From CAMBDS01 sp964355675 (GTDB taxonomy: Bacteria; Electryoneota; AABM5-125-24; Hatepunaeales; Hatepunaeaceae), in the NCBI GenBank assembly GCA_964355675.1, contig CAYHEC010000009.1:62001-126000 (forward strand): DNA of 64,000 nucleotides. Direction: 5' to 3'. The notes beneath the pieces were generated by a model, which worked only from the letters and a program-made list of their open reading frames with translations, was not told the DNA's origin and did not search any database. This document shows, piece after piece, positions 51,146-59,703 of this stretch. The number at the start of each line of letters is the position of its first letter. Position 1 is the stretch's first letter. The translations under genes and the position numbers were made by a program.

Positions 51146-52180
51146 ATGAGCGCCACATTCGGAAGCGCCGGGGCGAACGGACTCACGTTCCAGATGCCGG
51201 AATCGATCGAAGTTGAACATTCGACTTACTCGACTTCTTACGGTAAATTCGTGATCCAACCCCTTGAAAGGGGCTTCGGTACAACACTTGGAAACGCCGT
51301 AAGGAGGACATTGCTATCCTCCATACCAGGCGCGGCAATCACTTCAATCCGCATTGATGGGGTTCCGCACGAGTTCAGCACGGTTCGAGGCGTCAAAGAA
51401 GACGTCGTTGAAATCGTGCTTGCTTTGAAAGAAATTCGCCTGAAAATGTTGCACAACCGCAAGACAGAAAAGGTGCGGATGCATCTTAAAGGTCCGATGA
51501 TTCTGACAGCGGGTGATTTGCAACATGGAGCGAATGATTTCGAAATACTCAATCCCGAACTGGAAATTGCCCATTTGAATGAAGACGCCGAGTTCGATTT
51601 TGAGTTTCATGTCCATCAAGGACTCGGATACGTTCCATCTGAGGAGAATCGTGACCCGGATATGGCCATCGGGACAATCCCAATCGATGCGATTTATACT
51701 CCAATCGACAAGGTTAAGTACCAAGTCGAGAACACCCGCGTCGGCCAGAGGATTGATTATGAAAAATTAACCATCGAAATATCAACCGATGGGTCGATCA
51801 CGCCAGACGATGCCCTTTCATACGCCGGAAAAATTCTTCGGGATCATATCTCCCTCTTGATAAACCTCGACGTTGGTATGGTTGAGGAAGAAGAAGTCGA
51901 AGAGACCGACGAGGACATTCTTCGTGTCCGACGCCTCCTCCGACGTCCTGTCGATGAACTCGAACTCTCTGTACGGTCTGCGAATTGTCTTAAGGAAGCA
52001 CGAATTCGGATTATCGCCGATCTTGTCGGCCGTGAAGAATCCGAAATGCTTAAATTCAAAAACTTCGGTCGTAAATCTTTGACCGAGCTTAATGAAGTTC
52101 TTGAGACACACGGTCTTCACTTCGGGTTCGATATCGAACGATATCTGGGGCCGGGTGCTCGTAAAAATCTTTCCACGTAA
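51146..52180 (+). CDS. rpoA: RNA polymerase alpha subunit
   Basis: The N-terminal dimer domain has YGKFVIQPLERGFGTTLGNA and VEIVLALKEIRLKM. The C-terminal domain for UP-element and activator contact has LELSVRSANCLKEARI and KSLTELNEVL. The length is 344 aa, with an acidic linker EEEEVEETDED. A standard alpha-operon gene. Confidence 0.97.
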   Translation: MSATFGSAGANGLTFQMPESIEVEHSTYSTSYGKFVIQPLERGFGTTLGNAVRRTLLSSIPGAAITSIRIDGVPHEFSTVRGVKEDVVEIVLALKEIRLKMLHNRKTEKVRMHLKGPMILTAGDLQHGANDFEILNPELEIAHLNEDAEFDFEFHVHQGLGYVPSEENRDPDMAIGTIPIDAIYTPIDKVKYQVENTRVGQRIDYEKLTIEISTDGSITPDDALSYAGKILRDHISLLINLDVGMVEEEEVEETDEDILRVRRLLRRPVDELELSVRSANCLKEARIRIIADLVGREESEMLKFKNFGRKSLTELNEVLETHGLHFGFDIERYLGPGARKNLST

Positions 52181-52232
52181 CAATTAACATCACGGAAATT
52201 GTAAATTTCCGACATGTACCTGAGAACATTAA

Positions 52233-52757
52233 ATGCGCCACCTTTCTGATAAAATACATCTTGGGCGAACCCGCGAGCATCGGTACGCGATGCTCAGCAA
52301 TATGACCGCTTCGCTCGTCATGCACAAGAAAATCGTCACTACGCTCGCTAAAGCTAAGTACGCACGACGGTTTGCAGAGCGGATGATTACGTTCGCACGC
52401 AAAGGCGACCTTTCTGCCCGTCGGCACGTTGCAAGCCTAGTTCATGATAAAACTGCCGTACAGACACTATTCGATCAACTTGGCCAGCATTTTAAACATC
52501 GTAATGGCGGTTACACCCGCATCATCAGACTCGGTCCACGTCATGGTGACGCCGCGCCTATGGCATTGCTTGAGCTCGTTGGCTTCGAAGATATCCCAGC
52601 AGTTCCTGTAACCGAAACCCCCAAAGTTTCCAAATCTCGACTCAATCCCGGCTTCAAGAAGAAAGATAAACCTGCGGCAGGTAAAGCCATAAAAGCCGCC
52701 AAGAAAGTTTCAAGCCCTGTGGAAGTCGAGAAGGCAGATGAAAGCGAAAGCAAGTAA
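52233..52757 (+). CDS. rplQ: 50S ribosomal protein L17
   Basis: MRHLSDKIHLGRTREHRYAM is the L17 start and GGYTRIIRLGPRHGDAAPMA its signature. The 174-aa length includes ~50 extra C-terminal residues, Lys/Pro-rich and then acidic, beyond the E. coli protein (127). It is the last gene of the ribosomal supercluster, followed by a terminator. Confidence 0.96.
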   Translation: MRHLSDKIHLGRTREHRYAMLSNMTASLVMHKKIVTTLAKAKYARRFAERMITFARKGDLSARRHVASLVHDKTAVQTLFDQLGQHFKHRNGGYTRIIRLGPRHGDAAPMALLELVGFEDIPAVPVTETPKVSKSRLNPGFKKKDKPAAGKAIKAAKKVSSPVEVEKADESESK

Positions 52758-52810
52758 TTACGGTTCCATAATTTACAACCGTAAGAATATGATTTAGCAC
52801 CGAATAAAGA

Positions 52811-52844
52811 AAGGCAGCCTCGCGCATTTGAGGTTGCCTTTTCT
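52811..52844 (+). terminator. Terminator of the alpha operon
   Basis: AAGGCAGCCTC / GAGGTTGCCTT (11 bp, one G-T pair; 52811-52821 and 52830-52840) with loop GCGCATTT is followed by TTCTCACTTT. It lies 54 bp after rplQ. Confidence 0.8.
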
Positions 52845-52927
52845 CACTTTGACTGGCGCACTTTCAGTCCGCTCTGCACAGTTGATACTAAGTTGCATTC
52901 ATTGGGACACCATTGTAATTGTTTTTT

Positions 52928-53014
52928 GTACGACGGACATTCTTGTCTGTCACAAAATACAATATTTTAGACAATCCCTGTTTTCGGATACAGACAGGAA
53001 TGTCTGTCGTACTG
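52928..53014. repeat. Nested-hairpin repeat A, copy 5
   Basis: The left arm 52928-52951 (GTACGACGGACATTC then TTGTCTGTC) and the right arm 52990-53014 (ACAGACAGGAATG then TCTGTCGTACTG) are imperfect reverse complements with a 38-bp AT-rich spacer. Confidence 0.75.
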
Positions 53015-53060
53015 AACGCAACTTAGTATGAGTAGTCTTGAGCAACCTTATATTTTAATT

Positions 53061-53127
53061 GCCTCAGGATGGGGACATCCTGAGGCATATCCGGCTGTTA
53101 CGCGACAGCGTGGGGACACTCTGTCGC
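53061..53127. repeat. Two hairpins sharing a GGGGAC loop
   Basis: GCCTCAGGAT-GGGGAC-ATCCTGAGGC (53061-53086) is a perfect 10-bp stem. GCGACAG...CTGTCGC (53102-53108, 53121-53127) has the inner part CGTGGGGACACT. They differ in stem but share loop letters, like the units at 12305. Confidence 0.6.
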
Positions 53128-53170
53128 AATTTCGATACGCCCCTACCATGAGGCAAAAAACTCATTTATA

Positions 53171-54853
53171 ATGCAAATCGTTATTAGCCAGATTACCACC
53201 ATGGACATTAAGAACTGGAAAACACCTACAGGGCCCGAACTCAATTGTCACGGTTGGGTACAAGAAGCCGCCTTGCGAATGATGCTCAATAACCTTGATC
53301 CCGAAGTGGCCGAAAATCGAGAAGAGTTGGTCGTTTATGGCGGCACTGGACGCGCGGCAAGGAGTTGGGAGGCGGCTTCGAAAATTGCCGAATGCCTGAT
53401 AAACTTGCGTGACGATGAGACACTGCTTGTCCAATCCGGAAAGCCAGTCGGCGTCCTTCCTACTCACACGGATGCTCCCCGGATTCTAATCGCAAATTCT
53501 AATCTGGTCGGAGCTTGGGCCAACTGGGAGTACTTCCGCGGCCTTGAAAAGCAAGGCTTGATAATGTACGGTCAGATGACCGCGGGTTCCTGGATATACA
53601 TCGGTTCGCAAGGAATTCTCCAAGGAACGTACGAAACACTCTCCTCAGTTGCAAAAAAACATTTTAGTAGTTCATTGAAAGGTACGTTGACGGTTTCAGC
53701 CGGTTTGGGTGGAATGGGCGGAGCACAACCGCTTGCGGTAGTGATGAATGACGGCGTAGCGCTTGTTGCTGAGGTCGATCCAGTGAGAATTCGTCGCCGA
53801 CTCGAAACTCGATATTTGGATAAATCATCAACGAATATCGCCGAGGCAGTCGGTTGGGCAATTGAAGCCAAAGAGAATAGAATTGCTGTCTCAATTGGCG
53901 TCGAGGCTAATGCGGTTGATTTACTTAATTATTTGATTGAAAACAATCTCACCCCTGATATTTTGACCGATCAAACTTCAGCCCACGACGAGCTTAATGG
54001 TTACGTTCTGGCAGGGCTTGGTTATCGACAGGCTCTCGATCTTAGGAAGAACTACCCGACTGAGTACGTCCGTCTTTCGTTTAAATCGATGGCTCAGCAT
54101 GTAGAAGCAATGGTGTCGCTTATGGATCGAGGTGCAGTCACTTTCGACTATGGTAATAATCTTCGCAAACAAGGCCAAAAAGGCGGTGCGGTGCGCGCAT
54201 TCGACTTTCCCGGATTTGTGCCTGAATACATAAGACCGTTGTTCTGTGAAGGTAAGGGACCTTTCCGCTGGGTGGCGCTTTCGGGCGATCCCGAGGATAT
54301 AATCAAAACTGACCGCAAAGTGCTGGAGCTGTTTCCGAAGGACGAATCGCTTAGTCGATGGATACGAATGGCACAGGAACGAATCGCCTTCCAGGGGCTC
54401 CCTGCCCGTATCTGCTGGCTCGGATTGGGAGAACGCCACAAATTCGGGTTGGCTATCAACGATATGGTCGCCAGCGGTGAATTGAAGGCTCCGATTGTGA
54501 TCGGAAGAGATCATCTCGATACTGGTTCCGTTGCCTCGCCATATCGTGAAACGGAAGGGATGAAAGACGGTTCTGATGCGATAGCCGATTGGCCAATTCT
54601 CAATGCTCTGGTCAATGCTGTTTCCGGGGCAAGCTGGGTCTCTTTCCATCATGGCGGTGGCGTCGGTATAGGCTACTCACTACATGCGGGGCAGGTAATA
54701 GTAGCTGACGGAACACCAGAAGCCGCAAAGCGGTTGCACCGCGTCCTCTGGAATGACCCGGCGACCGGCGTCCTGCGCCACGCAGACGCTGGATACTCCG
54801 AAGCAATCGATTGCGCTGAGCGATTAAATCTCAATATTCCGATGCCAATATGA
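53171..54853 (+). CDS. hutU: Urocanate hydratase
   Basis: It converts urocanate to imidazolonepropionate in histidine breakdown, using tightly bound NAD as an electrophile. VYGGTGRAARSWEA, SAGLGGMGGAQPL, the NAD-site SIGVEANAVDLL, and the catalytic cysteine loop LPARICWLGLGERHK are all clear. The 560-aa length is normal. ATG 53201 (ten residues shorter) is an equally possible start. No other hut gene is nearby. A terminator follows. Confidence 0.96.
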   Translation: MQIVISQITTMDIKNWKTPTGPELNCHGWVQEAALRMMLNNLDPEVAENREELVVYGGTGRAARSWEAASKIAECLINLRDDETLLVQSGKPVGVLPTHTDAPRILIANSNLVGAWANWEYFRGLEKQGLIMYGQMTAGSWIYIGSQGILQGTYETLSSVAKKHFSSSLKGTLTVSAGLGGMGGAQPLAVVMNDGVALVAEVDPVRIRRRLETRYLDKSSTNIAEAVGWAIEAKENRIAVSIGVEANAVDLLNYLIENNLTPDILTDQTSAHDELNGYVLAGLGYRQALDLRKNYPTEYVRLSFKSMAQHVEAMVSLMDRGAVTFDYGNNLRKQGQKGGAVRAFDFPGFVPEYIRPLFCEGKGPFRWVALSGDPEDIIKTDRKVLELFPKDESLSRWIRMAQERIAFQGLPARICWLGLGERHKFGLAINDMVASGELKAPIVIGRDHLDTGSVASPYRETEGMKDGSDAIADWPILNALVNAVSGASWVSFHHGGGVGIGYSLHAGQVIVADGTPEAAKRLHRVLWNDPATGVLRHADAGYSEAIDCAERLNLNIPMPI

Positions 54854-54869
54854 CCATTAACGAGCTTGG

Positions 54870-54895
54870 AGAGCGGCTTTTTAAGCCGCTCTTTT
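54870..54895 (+). terminator. Terminator after hutU
   Basis: AGAGCGGCTT / AAGCCGCTCT (54870-54879, 54883-54892) with loop TTT is followed by TTTCG. The sequence including the preceding TTGG closely copies the terminator at 8606, with the inner bases changed in a paired way. Confidence 0.8.
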
Positions 54896-54961
54896 CGAGC
54901 TGGAAGCCCAACCAACGCAGACGGAGCGGATCAAAAGTCCCCTCCCAAATTTGGCTGTTAC

Positions 54962-55783
54962 ATGGATAATACTCTGGAAAAGATGCCTCCGGTAGAGCGA
55001 AGGCTGATTGAATGGGCAAAGCGCAAGCGTGAACTTAAGGGGACTCTCGGCGTTCTGTTGGAAGGTGAAAAGCTAATAACTGAAGCCTTAAACGCCAACA
55101 CCAAATTCGAAATGGTTTGGATTTCAACTGCTGTCGCAATTATATATAAGAGCCTTATCGAAAGGCTGAAAAATGCCGGTTGCCCAGTTTCTGAGGTTTC
55201 CAATCGGGCAATGGAGAATATCTCTGATTTGGAAACGCCGCCCGGTATTGTTGCCGCCGCCCATCAACCATTAATGCGCTTCAGTAGTTCAATCGAAAAT
55301 TGGAAGTTTATCGTGGTGCTGTTTGGAGCTCAGGACCCTGGCAATGTGGGTGGAGTGATCCGAACAGCGGAGTACTTTGGCGCTGATGAAGTTTGGCTCG
55401 GACCGGGATCAGTAGATCCGTACTCCCCAAAAGTCATTCGCGGATCGATGGGCGCAAGCTTGCACTTACCTGTCTTTCGAGGGGATATTTTCACCAGAAT
55501 TCAAAAATTCAAGGCCGCCGGAGCCGTTGTTTGGGGAGCGGTCGCACACGGTAATGCGGAGTTTTCTATTGAGCCGGCTCCGAAGAGACTACTGTTGATC
55601 GGTTCAGAAAGCCATGGCTTAAATGAAAGAGAATCCGCACTCGCTGACCACATGATACGCATTCCCAAAAAAGGCAGAGGCGAATCCCTGAATCTTGGCG
55701 TCGCGGCGGGAATTTTAATGTATTCAGCGCTGGCATCTAAAGAGGGAGCTGAGCCAAGCCATACAAAAAAAGGAAAAACATGA
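54962..55783 (+). CDS. SpoU/TrmH family RNA 2'-O-methyltransferase
   Basis: A SPOUT-fold enzyme that methylates ribose in rRNA or tRNA. The N-terminal substrate-binding domain has VLLEGEKLITEAL. The three knot motifs are GAQDPGNVGGVIRTAEYFGA, LLLIGSESHGL and IPKKGRGESLNLGVAAGIL. At 273 aa it most resembles RlmB/TsnR-type 23S enzymes, but the exact site is not deducible. ATG 54962 is chosen. The longer frame would begin before the hutU terminator. It overlaps the lipoprotein gene by 4 nt. Confidence 0.88.
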   Translation: MDNTLEKMPPVERRLIEWAKRKRELKGTLGVLLEGEKLITEALNANTKFEMVWISTAVAIIYKSLIERLKNAGCPVSEVSNRAMENISDLETPPGIVAAAHQPLMRFSSSIENWKFIVVLFGAQDPGNVGGVIRTAEYFGADEVWLGPGSVDPYSPKVIRGSMGASLHLPVFRGDIFTRIQKFKAAGAVVWGAVAHGNAEFSIEPAPKRLLLIGSESHGLNERESALADHMIRIPKKGRGESLNLGVAAGILMYSALASKEGAEPSHTKKGKT

Positions 55784-56376
55784 AATATATTTCATTCATA
55801 ATTTTAGCCTCTGCTCTGGCTCTGACAGGATGTGGAAACAATCCTGAAGCCGCAAAGCAGAGAGGGTTTGATCTATATGACATCAAGAAGTATGCGGATG
55901 CGCTACCTCTGCTTGAGAAGGCTTTCGCTGGTAAAATTGATGATCCGGAGCTTGTGGTGAGGCTTGCCTACTGTCGGGCAACGATTGGCGGGGATGGGCT
56001 TTCCGCCTTGAGCATTTTGCGCGATAGCGCTTTGAAGTACCCGAAGTATGCGCGTACCTACTTTGAGCTTGGGTACATAGCCCATCAATTCGGATCGACT
56101 GACGAACAGCAAAATATTAAGCAGGCGCTCGGTTTCACCAGAAAAGCGATTCAGTTGGATTCCTCTGACTATAAAATGCGAGATAACCTTGGAATGTTCT
56201 TCTTCTTGCTTGGAGAGCTTGATTCGGCTGAGTTCTGGTTTACTGCCGCTAAAGCCATGAATTCGGAAGATACCGACCTAAATTTAAAACTGGCTCAGAT
56301 TGGCGAATTAAAGGTTCGTAAAGCCGCAGAAGATTCGATTGCAATGCTGGATACGACCAGAATAAAATCACGCTAA
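55780..56376 (+). CDS. TPR-repeat lipoprotein
   Basis: A 198-aa product with a lipoprotein signal (LASALALTGC, acylated Cys at 18) and then TPR-like helices: YDIKKYADALPLLEKAF, YARTYFELGYIAHQF, IQLDSSDYKMRDNLGMFF. Such proteins act as scaffolds in the cell envelope, but the partner here is unknown. It is coupled to the methyltransferase by ATGA overlap. Confidence 0.8.
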   Translation: MKYISFIILASALALTGCGNNPEAAKQRGFDLYDIKKYADALPLLEKAFAGKIDDPELVVRLAYCRATIGGDGLSALSILRDSALKYPKYARTYFELGYIAHQFGSTDEQQNIKQALGFTRKAIQLDSSDYKMRDNLGMFFFLLGELDSAEFWFTAAKAMNSEDTDLNLKLAQIGELKVRKAAEDSIAMLDTTRIKSR

Positions 56377-56380
56377 CATT

Positions 56381-56420
56381 GACAGAGGTATGGGCGAATT
56401 TATTCGCCCATACCTCTGTC
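56381..56420. repeat. 19-bp perfect hairpin with 2-nt loop
   Basis: Bases 56381-56399 and 56402-56420 are exact complements (GACAGAGGTATGGGCGAAT arm) around TT. It begins four bases after the lipoprotein stop. Without a T-run it may still end transcription or protect the mRNA end. The outer GACAG/CTGTC recalls the other repeats. Confidence 0.75.
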
Positions 56421-56603
56421 AAATTTCCCTTGATATTTCACCTCAGTTTGCGCAATAAATAACTAAATCGACAACCGGTGTTGCTATCCGCTTGTGACTG
56501 AGGTCTTGTTTCATTACTTTAGTTGGAATACTTGTAGCCCGTCATCACGGACTACCAAATTATCCTATGGGGATGAACGAATAGAATCTTGACAGGAGGA
56601 ACA

Positions 56604-58517
56604 ATGGGCAGAGTCTTTAATACTATCCTAACAGGAGCGCTTGCTGTAACATTTCTAACCCTTTCTGGTTGCGGAGGAAAGAAAGAAACGGCTGGTAAAG
56701 CTTCGCAGACGGTCAAATCCGAAGCCGCCCTTGATGTTCCGGCTGAACTCGGTGGATCTGGGTTTACCGGCGAGGGATGGTTGTCGAACGACGACTATGT
56801 GCCGACCGGAGACCCCAACGCCAAATCAGGCGGGACATTCACAATGTCTATGCAAGACTTTCCCGCAACTCTCCGTATCGAGGGGAAAGATTCCAACACT
56901 CAGTTCATGTTCCTGGTCAGAGCTCTTGCTTATGAAAGTCTCATGGGAACCAGCTCGCTTTCACTCGAATTTATCCCCAGTCTCGCAACTCACTGGAAGA
57001 TTTCCCCCGATAAACAGACTTACTGGTTCCGGATTAACCCCAAAGCCCGGTTCTCAGACGGATCTCCGCTCACAACGGCTGACGTCATCGCGACATGGAA
57101 ATTAATGGTTGATCCCGGCATTCTTCAGCCATATACGAACATGATCTGGGGCAAATTCGAGGAGCCGGTAGCCGAGTCGCCCTACATACTCCGCGTCCAT
57201 GCCAAGGAAGTGAACTGGAAATTCTTCATGTACTTCGGCGGCCTTCTCATCATGCCTGCCAAATATATCAGCATCCCGGGTTCGCAATACCTCGCCGATT
57301 ATCAATTTAAAATGCCCCCCGGCAGTGGTCCCTATATCTTGGACGACGCGGCTATAATCAAGGGACGCTCGCTTTCGATGAGGAAGCGCAACGATTATTG
57401 GGATAAAGATAATCCCAAAGGGAAAGGCCTCGCAAACTTTGACAATTTGAAGTGGGTTGTGGTCAATGATGATCGTCTTGCCTTTGAAAAGTTCAAAAAA
57501 GGCGAGCTCGACTTTTATCAAGTATATCGTGCCCAGTGGTGGGTTGAAGAGACCAACTTCGATAAAATCCAACGAGGACTGATCCAGAAAAGGAAGATAT
57601 TCAACGACGATCCACAAGGAATCTCAGGTCTTGTCTTCAATATGCGCAAACCTCCATTCGATGATAAAAGAATGCGACAAGCGTTTGCTTGCCTGTTTAA
57701 TCGCGAAAAGATGATCTCTCAACTGTTCTTCAACGAATATCTTCCAATCGATTCCTACTTCCCCAGTTCGGTTTATGAGAATCCACACAATCCGAAGTAT
57801 CGCTTTGACCCTGACAAAGCCGTCAAGCTACTTGCTGAATGCGGCTGGAGCAAGCGCGACGCAGAGGGATGGCTGGTCAATGGGAAAGGTGAACGGTTGG
57901 AGTTGGAACTTACCTTCGATCAGCCCGGTACTGAGCGTTTCATGACCGTCGTTCAGGAAGATCTGAAGAAAGTCGGTATCAAATTGAGTTTGAAGCAAAC
58001 TACCGCACCGACAATGTTCAAAATGGTTAATGAACGTAAGTTTCAGATCCACTATCAGTCTTGGGGAGGATTGCTCTTCCCGAATCCTGAAAACGACATT
58101 CATTCGTCACTTGCCGATCCTGACAACACCAACAATCTCGCTGGTGTGAAGAGTCCTCGCATCGATGAGTTGATCGCGGAATACAACGTTTGCTTCGAAC
58201 AATCGCGCCGCGTTGAAATCATCCGTGAAATCGACAGCCTCGAGATGGATATTCAGCCTTTTGCGCTCGGCTGGTTCGGCCCCCACCATCGCATTCTTTT
58301 CTGGAATAAATTTGGTTATCCCGAATCTATTTTCACACGCACTGGTGACTGGCGCGACATCGTAACCCTGTGGTGGATAGATCCCGAGAAAGAGAAGGCG
58401 CTCGAAACCGCCTTGAAGGACGAATCCATTAAACTCGATACAGCCGTCACGATTCAGACTTATTGGCCAGATTACAATGCCAAGCACGGCAGAGGTTACG
58501 AGATAAAAGGACTTTAG
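56604..58517 (+). CDS. Peptide-type ABC transporter substrate-binding lipoprotein (YejA-like)
   Basis: A family 5 solute-binding protein of 637 aa. It has a lipoprotein signal (VTFLTLSGC), KSGGTFTMS at the mature start, SLATHWKISPDKQTYWFRI, ARFSDGSPLTTADV, and FNMRKPPFDDKRMRQAFA typical of oligopeptide binders. With the YejB- and YejE-like permeases that follow it is probably a YejA homologue, importing peptides or peptide-like compounds. ATG 56604 is chosen for its GGAGGA 4-9 nt upstream. It is about 230 bp behind the lipoprotein, so likely a new transcript. Confidence 0.88.
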   Translation: MGRVFNTILTGALAVTFLTLSGCGGKKETAGKASQTVKSEAALDVPAELGGSGFTGEGWLSNDDYVPTGDPNAKSGGTFTMSMQDFPATLRIEGKDSNTQFMFLVRALAYESLMGTSSLSLEFIPSLATHWKISPDKQTYWFRINPKARFSDGSPLTTADVIATWKLMVDPGILQPYTNMIWGKFEEPVAESPYILRVHAKEVNWKFFMYFGGLLIMPAKYISIPGSQYLADYQFKMPPGSGPYILDDAAIIKGRSLSMRKRNDYWDKDNPKGKGLANFDNLKWVVVNDDRLAFEKFKKGELDFYQVYRAQWWVEETNFDKIQRGLIQKRKIFNDDPQGISGLVFNMRKPPFDDKRMRQAFACLFNREKMISQLFFNEYLPIDSYFPSSVYENPHNPKYRFDPDKAVKLLAECGWSKRDAEGWLVNGKGERLELELTFDQPGTERFMTVVQEDLKKVGIKLSLKQTTAPTMFKMVNERKFQIHYQSWGGLLFPNPENDIHSSLADPDNTNNLAGVKSPRIDELIAEYNVCFEQSRRVEIIREIDSLEMDIQPFALGWFGPHHRILFWNKFGYPESIFTRTGDWRDIVTLWWIDPEKEKALETALKDESIKLDTAVTIQTYWPDYNAKHGRGYEIKGL

Positions 58518-58527
58518 TGTCCACTTG

Positions 58528-58551
58528 GAGGGCGGGTTTCAACCCGCCCTC
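58528..58551. repeat. GAGGGCGGG palindrome
   Basis: GAGGGCGGGTT / AACCCGCCCTC (58528-58538, 58541-58551) with loop TC lies just after the binding-protein gene. With the preceding CTTG it matches the palindrome that sits inside a coding region at 62060. Confidence 0.7.
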
Positions 58552-58559
58552 AGACCCAA

Positions 58560-58583
58560 CTGCCGACCCGCCGTGGTTGGCAG
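58560..58583. repeat. GACC-CGCCGT-GGTT hairpin
   Basis: CTGCCGACC pairs with GGTTGGCAG around CGCCGT with one G-T pair. It is the third member of the family seen at 49449-49510. Confidence 0.55.
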
Positions 58584-58644
58584 AGAAAATCGGCAATCCC
58601 GAAGCGGAATATAGAATCTCAATCACAATATGAGAACATACTAA

Positions 58645-59694
58645 ATGGGTGGACTGACCAGTTATTTCATCCGTCGGCTAATGCTGGTTATCCCGACTTT
58701 CCTCGGGATAACCTTGATCTTCTTCGTAATCCTCCAGATCGTTCCTGGCGGGCCTCTCGAGCAGGAAGTTATGAAGCTCAGGGCCGGTATGGCGTCGTTT
58801 GGAGGGGGAGACGCCGGGGCTGGCGGAGGCGCGATGGGAGCCGTTGAAATTCCGGCCGAAGCTATGGAGCAGATGAAGAAATTCTACGGCATGGACAAGC
58901 CGATCATCGCCCGTTATGGCATCTGGCTCTGGAATGTCCTCCACCTTGATCTTGGCACATCGTACGTATATGCCGAACCGGTCTGGGATATCATCAAGGG
59001 CCGTTTCCCGGTTTCGATCTACTTCGGAGTGATAGGGTTTCTGCTTAGTTACACGATCTGTATCCCTCTCGGTGTCTTTAAGGCAATCAAGCACGGCTCC
59101 AAATTCGATCTTGGTTCGAGTATTCTGGTCTTTATAGGGTATTCGACGCCCGGATGGGCGCTCGGACTCGTCCTGTTAGTGTTATTGGGAGGCGGTAGTT
59201 TTTGGAATCTTGTGCCGCTTGGAGAGTTTCGCTCAGAGAACTTCGATCAGTTGTCATGGATAGGTCAGATAATCGATCAGGCACATCACACCATTCTGCC
59301 CGTAATTGCATATATGATCGGCGGCTTCGCCACACTGACGATTGTAATGAAGAACAGTCTCCTTGAAAATCTCGGACAGGACTACGTCCGAACAGCTTTC
59401 GCCAAAGGTCTTCCCGAAAAGAGAGTGATCTTTGTTCATGCATTACGCAATTCACTGATCCCTCTCGCGACCCAGGTCGGCCATTTGATCAGCATCTTTC
59501 TCGCAGGAAATTTTTTGATCGAACGAACATTTAATATCAACGGAATCGGCTTGCTCGGTTACCAGTCACTTATCCAGCGCGACTACCCGATCGTGCTCGG
59601 TTTTCTCGTTATAAGCGGCATGCTTGGATTGATTGGCAACATTCTTTCCGACATTGCTTACGCCATTGTTGACCCACGTATCAGGTTCAAATAA
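58645..59694 (+). CDS. yejB: ABC transporter permease, YejB-like
   Basis: A 349-aa inner-membrane permease of the Dpp/Opp class. It has FLGITLIFFVILQIVPGGP at the start, a Gly/Ala-rich periplasmic insert (GGGDAGAGGGAMG), DLGTSYVYAEPV, the coupling EAA loop YVRTAFAKGLPEKRVIFVHA, and VDPRIRF at the end. The insert and the HHTILPVIAYMIGGFATLT block match E. coli YejB as recalled. It transports the ligand delivered by the upstream binding protein. Confidence 0.88.
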   Translation: MGGLTSYFIRRLMLVIPTFLGITLIFFVILQIVPGGPLEQEVMKLRAGMASFGGGDAGAGGGAMGAVEIPAEAMEQMKKFYGMDKPIIARYGIWLWNVLHLDLGTSYVYAEPVWDIIKGRFPVSIYFGVIGFLLSYTICIPLGVFKAIKHGSKFDLGSSILVFIGYSTPGWALGLVLLVLLGGGSFWNLVPLGEFRSENFDQLSWIGQIIDQAHHTILPVIAYMIGGFATLTIVMKNSLLENLGQDYVRTAFAKGLPEKRVIFVHALRNSLIPLATQVGHLISIFLAGNFLIERTFNINGIGLLGYQSLIQRDYPIVLGFLVISGMLGLIGNILSDIAYAIVDPRIRFK

Positions 59695-59703
59695 GGAAAT
59701 AAT

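Larger units (their letters stand above)
52758..53170. other. Gene-free gap after the ribosomal supercluster
   Basis: This 413-bp gap holds a terminator (52811), repeat A copy 5 (52928-53014) and two GGGGAC-loop hairpins (53061-53127), listed separately. No coding frame was found. Confidence 0.7.
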
